Assembly: GCA_947258985.1 (NCBI GenBank)
Contig: CAMYKI010000031.1
Coordinates: 1-32,311 of the forward strand
DNA length: 32,311 nt
Reading direction: 5' to 3'
DNA from: an uncultured Acidimicrobiaceae bacterium
GTDB taxonomy: Bacteria; Actinomycetota; Acidimicrobiia; Spongiisociales; UBA5794
Part shown: positions 7,677 through 16,600 of the stretch, in pieces
Layout: each line of letters begins with the position of its first letter
How positions within the stretch are numbered: the first letter of the stretch is position 1
Position numbers and translations under genes: made by a program
The notes under the pieces: model-generated
What the model was told of the DNA's origin: nothing
The model's input: only the letters and a program-made list of their open reading frames with translations
Databases searched by the model: none

Positions 7677-8549
7677 GTGAAACCCGTCCGCAAGGCCATA
7701 TTCCCCGTTGGGGGCTTGGGCACCCGATTCCTCCCGGCGACCAAGGCTCTCCCCAAAGAGATGCTCCCCGTCGTCGACAAGCCACTGATCGAATACGCCG
7801 TCGAAGAGGCCCGCGCCGCGGGTATCGAGGAGTTCATCTTCGTGACGGGTCGCGGGAAGACCGCAATCGAGGATCACTTCGACAATCACTACGAGCTCGA
7901 GCAGACGCTGCGGGAACGCGGCAAGCGGCTCGAACTCGACCAGGTGAATGGCGCAAAGCTACAACCCGGCCAGGTTGCCTACATACGGCAGATGGAGCCC
8001 CTCGGCCTCGGCCATGCAGTCTGGTGCGCACGCAACCTGATCAACGACGAACCGTTTGCCGTCCTGCTGGCCGACGATCTCATCCAATCCGACAAACCAA
8101 CGTTGCTCGACATGGTGGAGGCCTACGAAGAGCACGGCGGAAACGTGGTCTCCCTGATGGAGGTTCCCGACCGCCACACTTCTCGCTACGGGATTGTCGA
8201 CCCGGGGCTATCCAACGATCGCCTCGTCGAGATCCGCGGTCTCGTGGAGAAGCCCGACCCGGCTGATGCCCCGTCGAATCTCGCCATCGTCGGTCGATAC
8301 ATCCTGCAGCCGTCGGTGATGGATTACCTCGGCAGCGCCGAGTCCGGGGCAGGTAACGAGATCCAACTGACCGACTCGATGATGAAGATGGTCGGTGAAG
8401 GGCCGTTCAACGGGCTCCGCCTCGAGGGCACCCGCTTCGACTGCGGCAGCAAAGTCGGGTTCCTCGCAGCCGGTGTCGCCTACGCGCTCGCCAGAGATGA
8501 CATCGGCGCTGAGCTACACGCGGCACTGAGCGACATACTCGACAACTAG
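7677..8549 (+). CDS. galU: UTP-glucose-1-phosphate uridylyltransferase
   Basis: 290 aa. Makes UDP-glucose from UTP and glucose-1-phosphate for cell-envelope polysaccharides, glycolipids and trehalose. The N-terminal nucleotide-binding signature is complete: AIFPVGGLGTRFLPATKALPKEMLPVVDKPLIEY (residues 7-40). Later blocks also match, including LGLGHAVWCARN, FAVLLADDLI, LVEKPDPADAPSNLAIVGRYIL, GNEIQLTDSM and FDCGSKVGFL. A GTG start is preceded by GAAGGA at good spacing. It has its own 86-bp upstream gap and may be separately promoted. Confidence 0.96.
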   Translation: MKPVRKAIFPVGGLGTRFLPATKALPKEMLPVVDKPLIEYAVEEARAAGIEEFIFVTGRGKTAIEDHFDNHYELEQTLRERGKRLELDQVNGAKLQPGQVAYIRQMEPLGLGHAVWCARNLINDEPFAVLLADDLIQSDKPTLLDMVEAYEEHGGNVVSLMEVPDRHTSRYGIVDPGLSNDRLVEIRGLVEKPDPADAPSNLAIVGRYILQPSVMDYLGSAESGAGNEIQLTDSMMKMVGEGPFNGLRLEGTRFDCGSKVGFLAAGVAYALARDDIGAELHAALSDILDN

Positions 8550-8632
8550 GCGTAATCGGCGCTCGTCCGCATCAATTATCCTCGATGCATCAGCCGCCCT
8601 CCGGCGGTAAGCACCCGGGAAGAGGTTTATTG

Positions 8633-9727
8633 ATGGGCACCCTGCACGAGCTCCACGATGCCGGACAATCGGTCTGGCTCGACTTCATACGGCGCGACAT
8701 GCTCGCTAACGGCGAACTCGAGAGGATGGTCGAGGACGGGATACGCGGTTTGACGTCCAATCCGACGATCTTCCAGAAGGCCATCGGCGGATCCGACTCT
8801 TACGATGCTGCAATCCGCTCCGCCCTCGGCGTTAAGCCCGACAGCTCCCCTATGGAAATCTACGAGGGGTTGGCTATCGCAGACATCCAAGATGCCGCCG
8901 ATGCTCTACGCGGCGTGTACGACTCCAGCGCAGCCGCCGACGGGCATGTGAGCCTTGAAGTATCGCCGTACCTGGCTGCTGATACCGCAGGCACTGTGGC
9001 CGAGGCGCATCGTCTCTGGGGTCTCGTCGACCGACCCAACCTCATGATCAAGGTGCCGGCAACCCCGGAAGGAATCCCTGCGATCGAAGATCTCATTGCC
9101 GCCGAGATCAACGTCAATGCCACGCTGATGTTCTCGCTGGCCGACTACGAAGCCGTCGCTCAGGCTTACGTCCGGGGTATCCGCCGCGCCGAGAACCCGC
9201 AGAGAATCGCTTCGGTGGCCTCGTTCTTCGTGAGCAGGGTCGACAACAACACAGACGCCGAATTGGACAAGATCGGAACCCCCGCAGCGCTGGCGCTGCG
9301 CGGACGCGCCGCGGTAGCCAACGCCAAGCTTGCGTACGAACGCTATCTCGAGATCTTCGAGGGACCTGAGTTCTCCGATCAGCGGGCACGGGGCGCCCGA
9401 CCGCAGCGAGTCTTGTGGGCGAGCACGTCTACAAAGAACCCCGCTTACCCGGACGTGCTCTACGTGGAGCCACTCGTCGGACCGAATACGGTAAACACCA
9501 TGCCGCCGGCAACCGTGGATGCCTATCTCGACCACGGAAAGGCGGACGGTTCCGCCCTGGGCGCCGACATGGTGCAGGCACACCGGGACATCGATGCGCT
9601 GGCAGAGGTGGGTGTGGACTTCGCGGCGATCACAGCAGCTCTTCAGACCGACGGTGTCGAGGCCTTCTCCGGTTCATTCGACGAACTCCTCGAGACCGTC
9701 ACCGCAAAGATGGAGACGCTCTCCTAG
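8633..9727 (+). CDS. tal: Transaldolase
   Basis: 364 aa, the long actinobacterial form. Moves a dihydroxyacetone unit between sedoheptulose-7-phosphate and glyceraldehyde-3-phosphate in the pentose phosphate pathway. Signature GLTSNPTIFQKAI is near the N-terminus, and the Schiff-base lysine is K140 in LMIKVPATPEG. WASTSTKNPAYPDVLYVEPLVGPNTVNTMP matches the family. The ATG at 8633 is chosen over an upstream ATG at 8585 because GGGAAGAGG lies about 7 nt before it and the protein then begins MGTLHELHDAGQSVWLD, as in relatives. Confidence 0.95.
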   Translation: MGTLHELHDAGQSVWLDFIRRDMLANGELERMVEDGIRGLTSNPTIFQKAIGGSDSYDAAIRSALGVKPDSSPMEIYEGLAIADIQDAADALRGVYDSSAAADGHVSLEVSPYLAADTAGTVAEAHRLWGLVDRPNLMIKVPATPEGIPAIEDLIAAEINVNATLMFSLADYEAVAQAYVRGIRRAENPQRIASVASFFVSRVDNNTDAELDKIGTPAALALRGRAAVANAKLAYERYLEIFEGPEFSDQRARGARPQRVLWASTSTKNPAYPDVLYVEPLVGPNTVNTMPPATVDAYLDHGKADGSALGADMVQAHRDIDALAEVGVDFAAITAALQTDGVEAFSGSFDELLETVTAKMETLS

Positions 9728-9782
9728 AACCGGCTCGGCGGGCACGGCGAACCGAACCGCGCCTTGGCCGGGCGTAGCCTGC

Positions 9783-10469
9783 CTAGAACGGAACGTCGAC
9801 GGCCTCGCAAAGGAACTTCATGAACGGCGCCGACCGTTTGCAATTGTCGGTGAAGTCCTCCATGAAGTGATCGGATGTGACGGCCTTCTGGGTCACCCGC
9901 GCCGACGCGATAAAATCCTTCTTCTTCAGATCCTCGATGAGCGGGTCGTCCTCGTCGTAACCTCGCGGCGGACGCTTCAGCGACTCTCCCCCGAGCGAGA
10001 ACACATCGGTGAATCGTTTGCCTTTGCTTGCGCGCTTCCATGTTGCGGAGTTCTCGGCGATGGCCTCCCGGATTTCGTAGGCCACCTTGGTTTCCGGGCG
10101 CCACAGGCCGACGCCCATGAAACACTCTCCCGGCTGGAGGTGCAGGTAGAAACCGGGTGCGTGGGCATCCTTTCCGGCTATGTGGCGGAACTGCATCCCC
10201 GTATTGAGCTTGTATGGAGTCTTGTCTTTGGAAAAGCGGGTATCACGCTGAATCCGGAATAGCGAGCCGCCTACCGTCCTCGAATCGGCGACGAAGTGCT
10301 CACTGATTCGCTTCAACGGAGCGGCAAAGTCGTTGATGAATTCGAGGGCAGGCTCACGGATGTACTGCTCATAGGCATCTTGGTGGGCTTTGAACCAGTC
10401 CCGATCATTGTTCTCCGCCAGATCTTTGAGAAAGGCAAACAGTTTTGGAGTGAAGTATCTCGTGCTCAT
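9783..10469 (-). CDS. DUF2461 / TIGR02453 family protein
   Basis: 228 aa. It matches the DUF2461 family by TPKLFAFLKDLAENNDRDWFKAHQDAYEQYIREP at the start, then GGSLFRIQRDTRFSKDKTPYKLNTGMQFRH and GFYLHLQPGECFMGVGLWRPE. The function of the family is not known to me. It is soluble with no signal. Convergent with tal and divergent from the SDR gene; both divergent starts have a -10-like hexamer six bases upstream and no Shine-Dalgarno. Confidence 0.9.
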   Translation of the reverse strand: MSTRYFTPKLFAFLKDLAENNDRDWFKAHQDAYEQYIREPALEFINDFAAPLKRISEHFVADSRTVGGSLFRIQRDTRFSKDKTPYKLNTGMQFRHIAGKDAHAPGFYLHLQPGECFMGVGLWRPETKVAYEIREAIAENSATWKRASKGKRFTDVFSLGGESLKRPPRGYDEDDPLIEDLKKKDFIASARVTQKAVTSDHFMEDFTDNCKRSAPFMKFLCEAVDVPF

Positions 10470-10475
10470 GCCAAC

Positions 10476-10481
10476 AACCTA
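10476..10481 (-). promoter_or_regulatory. -10 element of a probable leaderless transcript
   Basis: TAGGTT on the minus strand, then six bases (GTTGGC), then the ATG of the DUF2461 gene at 10469. Confidence 0.4.
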
Positions 10482-10539
10482 CCCGTCGCCACCGACAGAT
10501 GGCAGGGGTTCGATTTCGGAACCCGACATCCATCCGGCG

Positions 10540-10545
10540 TAAGCT
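10540..10545 (+). promoter_or_regulatory. -10 element of a probable leaderless transcript
   Basis: TAAGCT, then six bases (CCTGCC), then the ATG of the SDR gene at 10552. It faces away from the matching element at 10476. Confidence 0.4.
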
Positions 10546-10551
10546 CCTGCC

Positions 10552-11265
10552 ATGTTGCGAAGACGCCCTGATCGAATAAGAGGCATCGCGGGCTCCCTCG
10601 ACTCCAAGAAGATCCTCGTCGTTGATGGGTCCGCCGGTGCCGGGCCCGGGATCGTACGCGTGATAGCTGAGAGCGGCGCCAACACCACGTTTGCCGGACC
10701 GGATCACGTCGCCGTCGACCTACTTCTCCGCAAACTGGCCGGGACTCCCTCCCCCGTTGCGGGCATCTCTCTCGACCAGGCTGGACCCGAAGCGCTCGAT
10801 GAGGCTCTCGAAACGACGCTCCATGCGGTAGTCGTCAATCCATCGCGGCTGATGTTGGACGACGACGGTATCGGGCCGCAAGATACGGTTCGCTTTGCGA
10901 CGACGGCCGCGGAGAAGATGCGCGATACCGGTCGTACCGGGAGCGTTGTGTTCGTCACGGGGATCGATCAGCAAGGCGCCGCGGCATCAGCGATCGCGTA
11001 TCTGCGCAGCGAAATGGAGCGACTGGCGCGTGACGTTGCTACCAACGGAATCAGGGTCAACGCGGTTGCCCCCGGACACGTGGCAGTGAACAGGCGGGGC
11101 AATCCGGTGTCGAGCAGAGTTGCCCCGCTCGGCCACAGCTCGATTCATCCCGTAGAGGTCGGCAAGGTTGTGTGGATGCTCGTCAACGACGATCTCAGCA
11201 GCGGTGTTACCGGAGCCACGGTCACCGTCGATCGCGGCGCCTCTCTGCTTAGAGCGGAGTTCTAG
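10552..11265 (+). CDS. SDR-fold protein lacking the catalytic residues
   Basis: 237 aa with a short-chain dehydrogenase/reductase fold. A glycine-rich nucleotide loop is present in altered form (VVDGSAGAGPGI, residues 23-34), and the strand after the active site is typical (NGIRVNAVAPGHV, 165-177), as is the C-terminal GVTGATVTVDRGAS. The catalytic set is missing: NNAG is replaced by VVNPSR, the usual Ser is Gly (VFVTGID), and no YxxxK exists (around Y150 the sequence is YLRSE). It is therefore probably not an active oxidoreductase, but a nucleotide-sensing or structural relative. Its stop is directly adjacent to the stop of guanine deaminase on the other strand. Confidence 0.85.
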   Translation: MLRRRPDRIRGIAGSLDSKKILVVDGSAGAGPGIVRVIAESGANTTFAGPDHVAVDLLLRKLAGTPSPVAGISLDQAGPEALDEALETTLHAVVVNPSRLMLDDDGIGPQDTVRFATTAAEKMRDTGRTGSVVFVTGIDQQGAAASAIAYLRSEMERLARDVATNGIRVNAVAPGHVAVNRRGNPVSSRVAPLGHSSIHPVEVGKVVWMLVNDDLSSGVTGATVTVDRGASLLRAEF

Positions 11266-12651
11266 CTACCGGCCGGTCACCGACCGCACTTCGGATCCTT
11301 GGACCCAGACTCTCACGACGTTGCGCCGGGTCGCATGGTGCATCGACTTCTCGAACACGTCGGACCCCGTGTCGAGCGATGGCCACAACAGAAGATCGGA
11401 GTCTTCGACCTTGGTGTCGATGATCATCGCGTCGAATGCGTAGCCGGGCGACAGCAGCCCGACGGGAAGATCGAGGGCGACACCGCCGCCTGTTGTTGCC
11501 ATCCAGAACGCCTCGGCAAGGGTCACGCGGGAACCAGCAACACCGCGGCGGGATGGGTCGACGGTTGCGTCGACCCCGTCTTCACGCATCCGCGACGCGA
11601 CGACCGCATCCGTCATTGTGCGTCTGATAGAGGTCGCCGGACCGCCGGAGATATCTGTGCCCAACCCAACGTGGAGTCCCCGATCAAGCGATTCCCGCAA
11701 AGGGAATACCGCATTGGCGAAGTAGGCGTTCGAAAGCGGGCAATGAGCCACCGCGGCCCCGGCCGCCACGATCGTATCCATGTCGTCAAGGGTGATCAGA
11801 TTGGAGTGGGCCAGAACGGTACGTCGCGTGAGTAGCCCGAAGGCATCGTATGTGGCCGTGTCGGTTCTGCCGAACCGCTCGAGGCCGTAGCCGTGTGCCC
11901 AATCCGACTCGGAGCAATGGGTCTGCACGTGAGCTCCCGTCTCCCCGACGACATCTCCGAGCCCGCCCAACAACTCATCGGTGCAGCTTGGGACGAATCG
12001 TGGTGTGACAATCGGGCGAACCAAGCCAGAGTTGCCCGGGAGCCCATTCACGTAATCGATGAGTGCCCGGGTGTCCTCGATGGCTGCCCGGGCCGAGGGA
12101 TCCCTGTAGAAGTCGGGGCAGGTCTCCGGTGAGTCCATGGCCACTCTGCCGACCAGAGCTCGCTGCCCTCTTTGCAGACAGAGGTCTGCGAGGATTCTGC
12201 TGGCGGGAAGATGGGTGGTGGCGAAGTACACGGCTGTGGTCGTCCCATTCGCCAGCAACGACTCAACCAAGGAGCCGTACACATCGCGGGCAAAACGCTG
12301 GTCCTCGTAGCGCGCCTCCAACGGGAAGGTGTAGGTGTTGAGCCATTCAGCCAACGGGACGTCTAGTGCGGTGCCGCTCTGCGGCCACTGCGGCGCATGG
12401 ATGTGCAGATCTATGAAACCGGGAAACAGGTATTGGCCTTCGCCGAGCACGGTGAGAGACCCTTCCCTGCGCAGGCGAGCCTCCGTTTCCGCATAGCCGG
12501 GGTCATCCGACTCCAGGGCCTGTGTTATCGAACCCTCTGCATCGATGACAACAAGGGCGTCTTCGCGAATTCGTACTTGGCCGAGATCGGGAGCGTCAAA
12601 CGTGGTGCCCTTGACACCAAATGAACCGTCAACAGGCACGGCTCTACTCAC
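11266..12651 (-). CDS. guaD: Guanine deaminase
   Basis: 461 aa, amidohydrolase superfamily; converts guanine to xanthine and ammonia. Zinc and substrate motifs seen: FPGFIDLHIHAPQWPQSGTALDVPLAEWL, VQTHCSES, RTVLAHSNLI and GLGTDISGGPATS. The guanine-deaminase-specific stretch HAPQ..QSG.ALD.PL.EWL distinguishes it from other amidohydrolases. The GTG at 12651 overlaps the end of the ppiC-like gene by eight bases, consistent with translational coupling; a longer frame to 12780 would run deep into that gene and begins with non-homologous Arg-rich residues. Last gene of the minus-strand run. Confidence 0.93.
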   Translation of the reverse strand: MSRAVPVDGSFGVKGTTFDAPDLGQVRIREDALVVIDAEGSITQALESDDPGYAETEARLRREGSLTVLGEGQYLFPGFIDLHIHAPQWPQSGTALDVPLAEWLNTYTFPLEARYEDQRFARDVYGSLVESLLANGTTTAVYFATTHLPASRILADLCLQRGQRALVGRVAMDSPETCPDFYRDPSARAAIEDTRALIDYVNGLPGNSGLVRPIVTPRFVPSCTDELLGGLGDVVGETGAHVQTHCSESDWAHGYGLERFGRTDTATYDAFGLLTRRTVLAHSNLITLDDMDTIVAAGAAVAHCPLSNAYFANAVFPLRESLDRGLHVGLGTDISGGPATSIRRTMTDAVVASRMREDGVDATVDPSRRGVAGSRVTLAEAFWMATTGGGVALDLPVGLLSPGYAFDAMIIDTKVEDSDLLLWPSLDTGSDVFEKSMHHATRRNVVRVWVQGSEVRSVTGR

Positions 12652-13549
12652 CCGGAGGGACGATGCGCGCCGCGGGACCGCCCTCCCAGGTGCCCCATTC
12701 TTCGGAGACCTCGACCTCCGCAGAATCCATGGTGCTCTCGAGCCAGGACTGGAGCGCGTCCGTAAGACCATTCTGTGCAAGCACGGCGGTCAACTCTTCG
12801 GTCGTGGCTTCGGTTCTACTGTCGACGCGGATCATGTGGAAACCGAATTGTGTCTGGACAGGGTCGGTGACCTCACCTATGGGGGCGGTAAGGGTCGCGG
12901 CCGCAAACTCTTCGACGTACGTGGACGGTGAAGTGCAGCCCAGATCGCCACCGGCTGCACCGCTTCCGGTGTCAATGGAAACCTCCTGAGCCAGTGTGGC
13001 GAAGTCAGCGCCGGCATCGAGTTGCGCGAGCACGTCCTCCGCCTCCTCGAGTGTGGCAACGAGGATGTGGGCCGAGCACACCTCGGTCCACGACGCCGGA
13101 TCATCGGCCAGGAGTTGCTCGGCTTCCGCAGTCGACGGCGGCTCAACACCGGATTCGATTTCCTCGATAACGGCGCTATTGATGACCACCTGCTCCGCAT
13201 ACTGGTCAAGGCCGCTCTCGGAGACATTCTGTGTCTCGAGGAATTCCTCGAAGGTCTGCCCGGCTCCCTGCTGGGCAAAGAGCTCGTCTGCCTGGGTCGC
13301 GATCTCATCTTCGGAGGCAACGATGCCAAAATCCGCCTCGGCGGCATCGGCGATGACGTTCCACTGCACCACCACACCCAGCAACTGGGTGAACTCGGCG
13401 TCGTCGAGCACGCTTTCGCCGTAGACGAGTTCGTTGACATCGTCGACCGTTATATCGGTTCCGTTGACAGATGCAGCAACATCGCCGGTCGATGAACAGG
13501 CTGCGCCGACCACGGTCAGCGCGAGAGCGACTAGTAGGGAGCGTTTCAC
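12644..13549 (-). CDS. PpiC/SurA-type peptidyl-prolyl isomerase lipoprotein
   Basis: 301 aa. Residues 1-18 are a lipoprotein signal (LTVVGAAC with C18 as lipidation site), followed by SSTGDVAASVNGTDITVDDVNELV, typical of a SurA/PrsA N-terminal chaperone part. The parvulin rotamase domain spans about 157-250: CSAHILVATLEEAEDVLAQL, DFATLAQEVSIDTGSGAAGGDLG and TQFGFHMIRVDSR. It is expected to act outside the membrane on exported protein folding. The GTG start has AAAGG about 6 nt upstream. It lies 78 bp after the 1298-aa coiled-coil gene on the same strand and overlaps guaD. Confidence 0.93.
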   Translation of the reverse strand: MKRSLLVALALTVVGAACSSTGDVAASVNGTDITVDDVNELVYGESVLDDAEFTQLLGVVVQWNVIADAAEADFGIVASEDEIATQADELFAQQGAGQTFEEFLETQNVSESGLDQYAEQVVINSAVIEEIESGVEPPSTAEAEQLLADDPASWTEVCSAHILVATLEEAEDVLAQLDAGADFATLAQEVSIDTGSGAAGGDLGCTSPSTYVEEFAAATLTAPIGEVTDPVQTQFGFHMIRVDSRTEATTEELTAVLAQNGLTDALQSWLESTMDSAEVEVSEEWGTWEGGPAARIVPPGE

Positions 13550-13627
13550 ATCAAACCTTTGGTTGGTGGGGCTGGTGGGATTGGCCGCACCCTACTTCGT
13601 CCAGATGGATAGCAGGCGTCGAGATGG

Positions 13628-16600
13628 CTAGGGGCCGGCGGGACCGTCCATCGGGACATCGAAGGTGACCTTGTCCTCGGCCGCAGCCTCCGTGTCCTCG
13701 GCGGCAGCCTTTGTCGGGCTATCGAAGTCGACCTGCGCATCAGCCCCGGCAGCTTCGCTCGGTTCCTGACCGGGCTCCCAGACTCCCGATGCTCCGGTGT
13801 CGTTGTCATTGCCACCAGCGGCCGCTTCCGCCGAGGTTCGTTCTTCTGCTTCCTGCTTTGTCTCGCCGATCATTGTGTCGAGTCTGGCCAGTGCTTGTTG
13901 CGCGGTCACATGGTCGATGTCGTCCGCGATCGCTTCCGATGGATGCGCCGCCGTCATCTCTGCGGCCTGGGCAAGCGCCAGGTTCAGAATCCGCTCTGCT
14001 TCCTCATGAGCGCGTTCGAGAGCAACGACTCCCTGCTTCTCGGTTTCGGCCCAGCGTCGCTGCAAAACAGTGCGCTCTGTGAGAAAGGCTTCCTGGGCCT
14101 CGGAGAGGATCTCTGTCTTTCGGTCGATCTTGGCAATGGCCTCGTCTATCTCTGCCTGCTTCCTGGCGAGTTCGGCTTCTCTCTCATCGACCGCGGCCTT
14201 CTTGTCTGCCAGCTTCTCCTGCGCCATCTCCAGGGAATCCTGGGCGACGGCGAGGTCGGCCTTTGCGGTGAGCACAGAGTCGCGTTCGGTGGCAACGCTG
14301 GACTCGGCATCGGCGCGAATCTGCTCGGCTTCGACCTCTGCCTTTACAACGAACCCCTCGGCGCGGTCCCGTCCCTCAGCGACGATCGACTTTGCCTCCC
14401 GCCTGGCCTCAGCCTTGGCATCGTGCAGCCGGTCCCGACCGGCTCGCCTGAGCTCACCCGCCTCGGTCTTGGCATCCGCAAGAAGCTCTGCGGCGGTGGC
14501 AGCAGCCGTTTCCCGTTCGGAGCGGGATTGGATTCGGGCTTGCTCGATAATCTCATCGGCTTCTGCTTCGGCTCTTGTGACAAGTTCAACGGCTCTGTGC
14601 GTGGCGGTTTCGGTCTCAGAACGGGCCGCCTCGACGATTTCGACTCCCTCGGCCTCGGCTCTTTCAACCAGCTCAATTGCCTTCTGGGCGGCAGTCTCCC
14701 CATCAGCTTCGGCCTGGCGCCGAACGGCGGCAACGATATCGTCTGCTTCTGCCTCGGCCTTCTCGACGAGCAACGCAGACTTCTCCGCAGCAGCCAGGGC
14801 GTCGGCGCGGGCCGTTTCTCTTACCTCTTCTGCCTCGGCCTCAGCTTTGGCAATCAGGTCGGCGGCGCGGGCTCCGGCGGTTTCACCGTCCGCAGCAGCT
14901 TGCTCGCGAGCTATGGCGACGATCTCTCCTGCCTCAGTTCGAGCCCTCTCGACAGCTTCCTGGGTAGATGCGTCGGCGATGCTCGCACGCTCCTGGGCTT
15001 CGGCGATGATGCGCTCGGCGTTGGAGGTGGCCGCGTTGAGGGCGTCTGCAGCGTCCTTTTCCGCCTTTGCTCCGTTCCGAGCGGCGGTGTCGGCCATTTC
15101 GGCGGCTTCTGCTTCGGCCTTCGACATGAGCTCAGTTGACCGCAGCGTTGCCGCCTCGGCTTCTGCGCTGGATGCAGCAATGATGTCTGCTGCTTCAGCC
15201 TGGGCACGTTCGACGACTTCTCCGGCCCGCTGTGAGGCATCCTGTCTGGTCGTCTCTGCCTGTTTGAGAGCGGAGGCGACCATCTCGGCGGCATCGGCAG
15301 TTGCTTTCTCCGCGGCTTTGCGAGCAGACATCGCCGTCTCGTCGGCACGCTTTTGGGCCTTCGCCACAATTTCCTCAGCCTCTGCGTTTGCCTCTTCGAC
15401 GAGCTCGGCGGCCAGATCGTGCCCCTCTTGAACACGCTTGGCGCGGTCATCCTCTGCACTCTCGCGGATCTTCTTGGCCTCGGCGGCCGCCTGCTCTTCC
15501 ACCTCTGCCGCCGCTTCGCTTGCGGATTCTTCGAGCTTCTTGGCAGCGGCGTTGGTCTTCTCCCAAGCAGCGTCGCGGGCCCGCTCCGCCTTTGCGATGA
15601 TCTCCTCGGCACGGTTCTTGGCGGTATCGACCGCCTTCTGACTCTCTGTCTGGGCTGCTTCGATCTCTGCTTCAACCTCGAGACGGCGGGCCTCGAGCTC
15701 GTCATCGAGTTGTCGGGATCGCTCCTCGCGGTCGGCGGTGGCGGCCACTTCGGCGGCTGTCAGCATTTCTGCGCGCCGCTCCTCAGCAGCAGCAATGACC
15801 TCGGCCGCTTCGATTCGTCTGGACTCGAGATACGTGTCCGCCGAGTCGCGTCGGCTCTGCTCGACCTCCGCTGCCGACTGCTCTGCATGGGCCATGAGTA
15901 CGGCGGCATCCTCTTCGGATGAGCTCAGCACCCGCTCGGCTTCGGCCAGCTGCTCTCGTGCCGTCTTGTCGGCGGCGGCGCGAACCTCGCGGGCCCGCTC
16001 CTTGGCGCGCCGTTTTGTGAGCTGGGCTTCTTCTACTGCCGCCTGAGTGACCTGCTCCACCTCTGTGCGGCTGCGCTCGAGGGCGATCGAGGCAAGGTCC
16101 GATTCCTGGCGAAGGCGACGTGCTTCCGTTTCCGCATCGTCGCGAAGTTGATGGGCCTGGCGCTCCCGCTCCTTGCTGGCTTCAAGACGGCGCTCGGCAT
16201 CAGCGGTCTTCTCCGCGGCCTCGGCAGCCACCCTGGCGGCACTCTTCTTTGCTTCTGCAACCAGCCGGAGGGCTTCTTGCTGAGCGGCGGCAACCTCTTT
16301 GGCGGCTTGCGCCCGGTCCGCGGCCATGCCCTCTACGGCACGTGCTTCATCATCGCGGATCTTTGCCACCCGCTCCTCCATACGGAGCTTCATCTCGGCG
16401 ACCTGCCGCTGAGCTGCATCGAGGATCTCTGCGGCGGCACGGTCTTTCTCCGCGGCCCCGTTCTCGGCGTCTTCGAGGATACGAGCGGCGGCGACTTCGG
16501 TCTCAGCGGCCGCCGCAACGACGGCGGCGGCGGCAGAGCGGTCCTCCGCAGCCGCCTCAGCGATGGCCTGTGCCCTCACCTGGGCGGCGGCTTGCAGGGC

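Noticed and set aside
9728-9782. Terminator between convergent tal and DUF2461 genes
   Set aside because: The gap is GC-rich but I could not find a convincing stem-loop or T-run.
10506-10524. GGGTTC / GAACCC hairpin containing GGTTCGATTTC, like a tRNA T-arm
   Set aside because: No acceptor stem, anticodon arm or D-arm can be found around it, and it sits in an 82-bp divergent promoter gap.
11268-11277. ACCGGCCGGT palindrome at the abutting SDR and guaD stops
   Set aside because: Ten-base palindromes without a loop are common in GC-rich DNA, and this one is mostly within guaD coding sequence.
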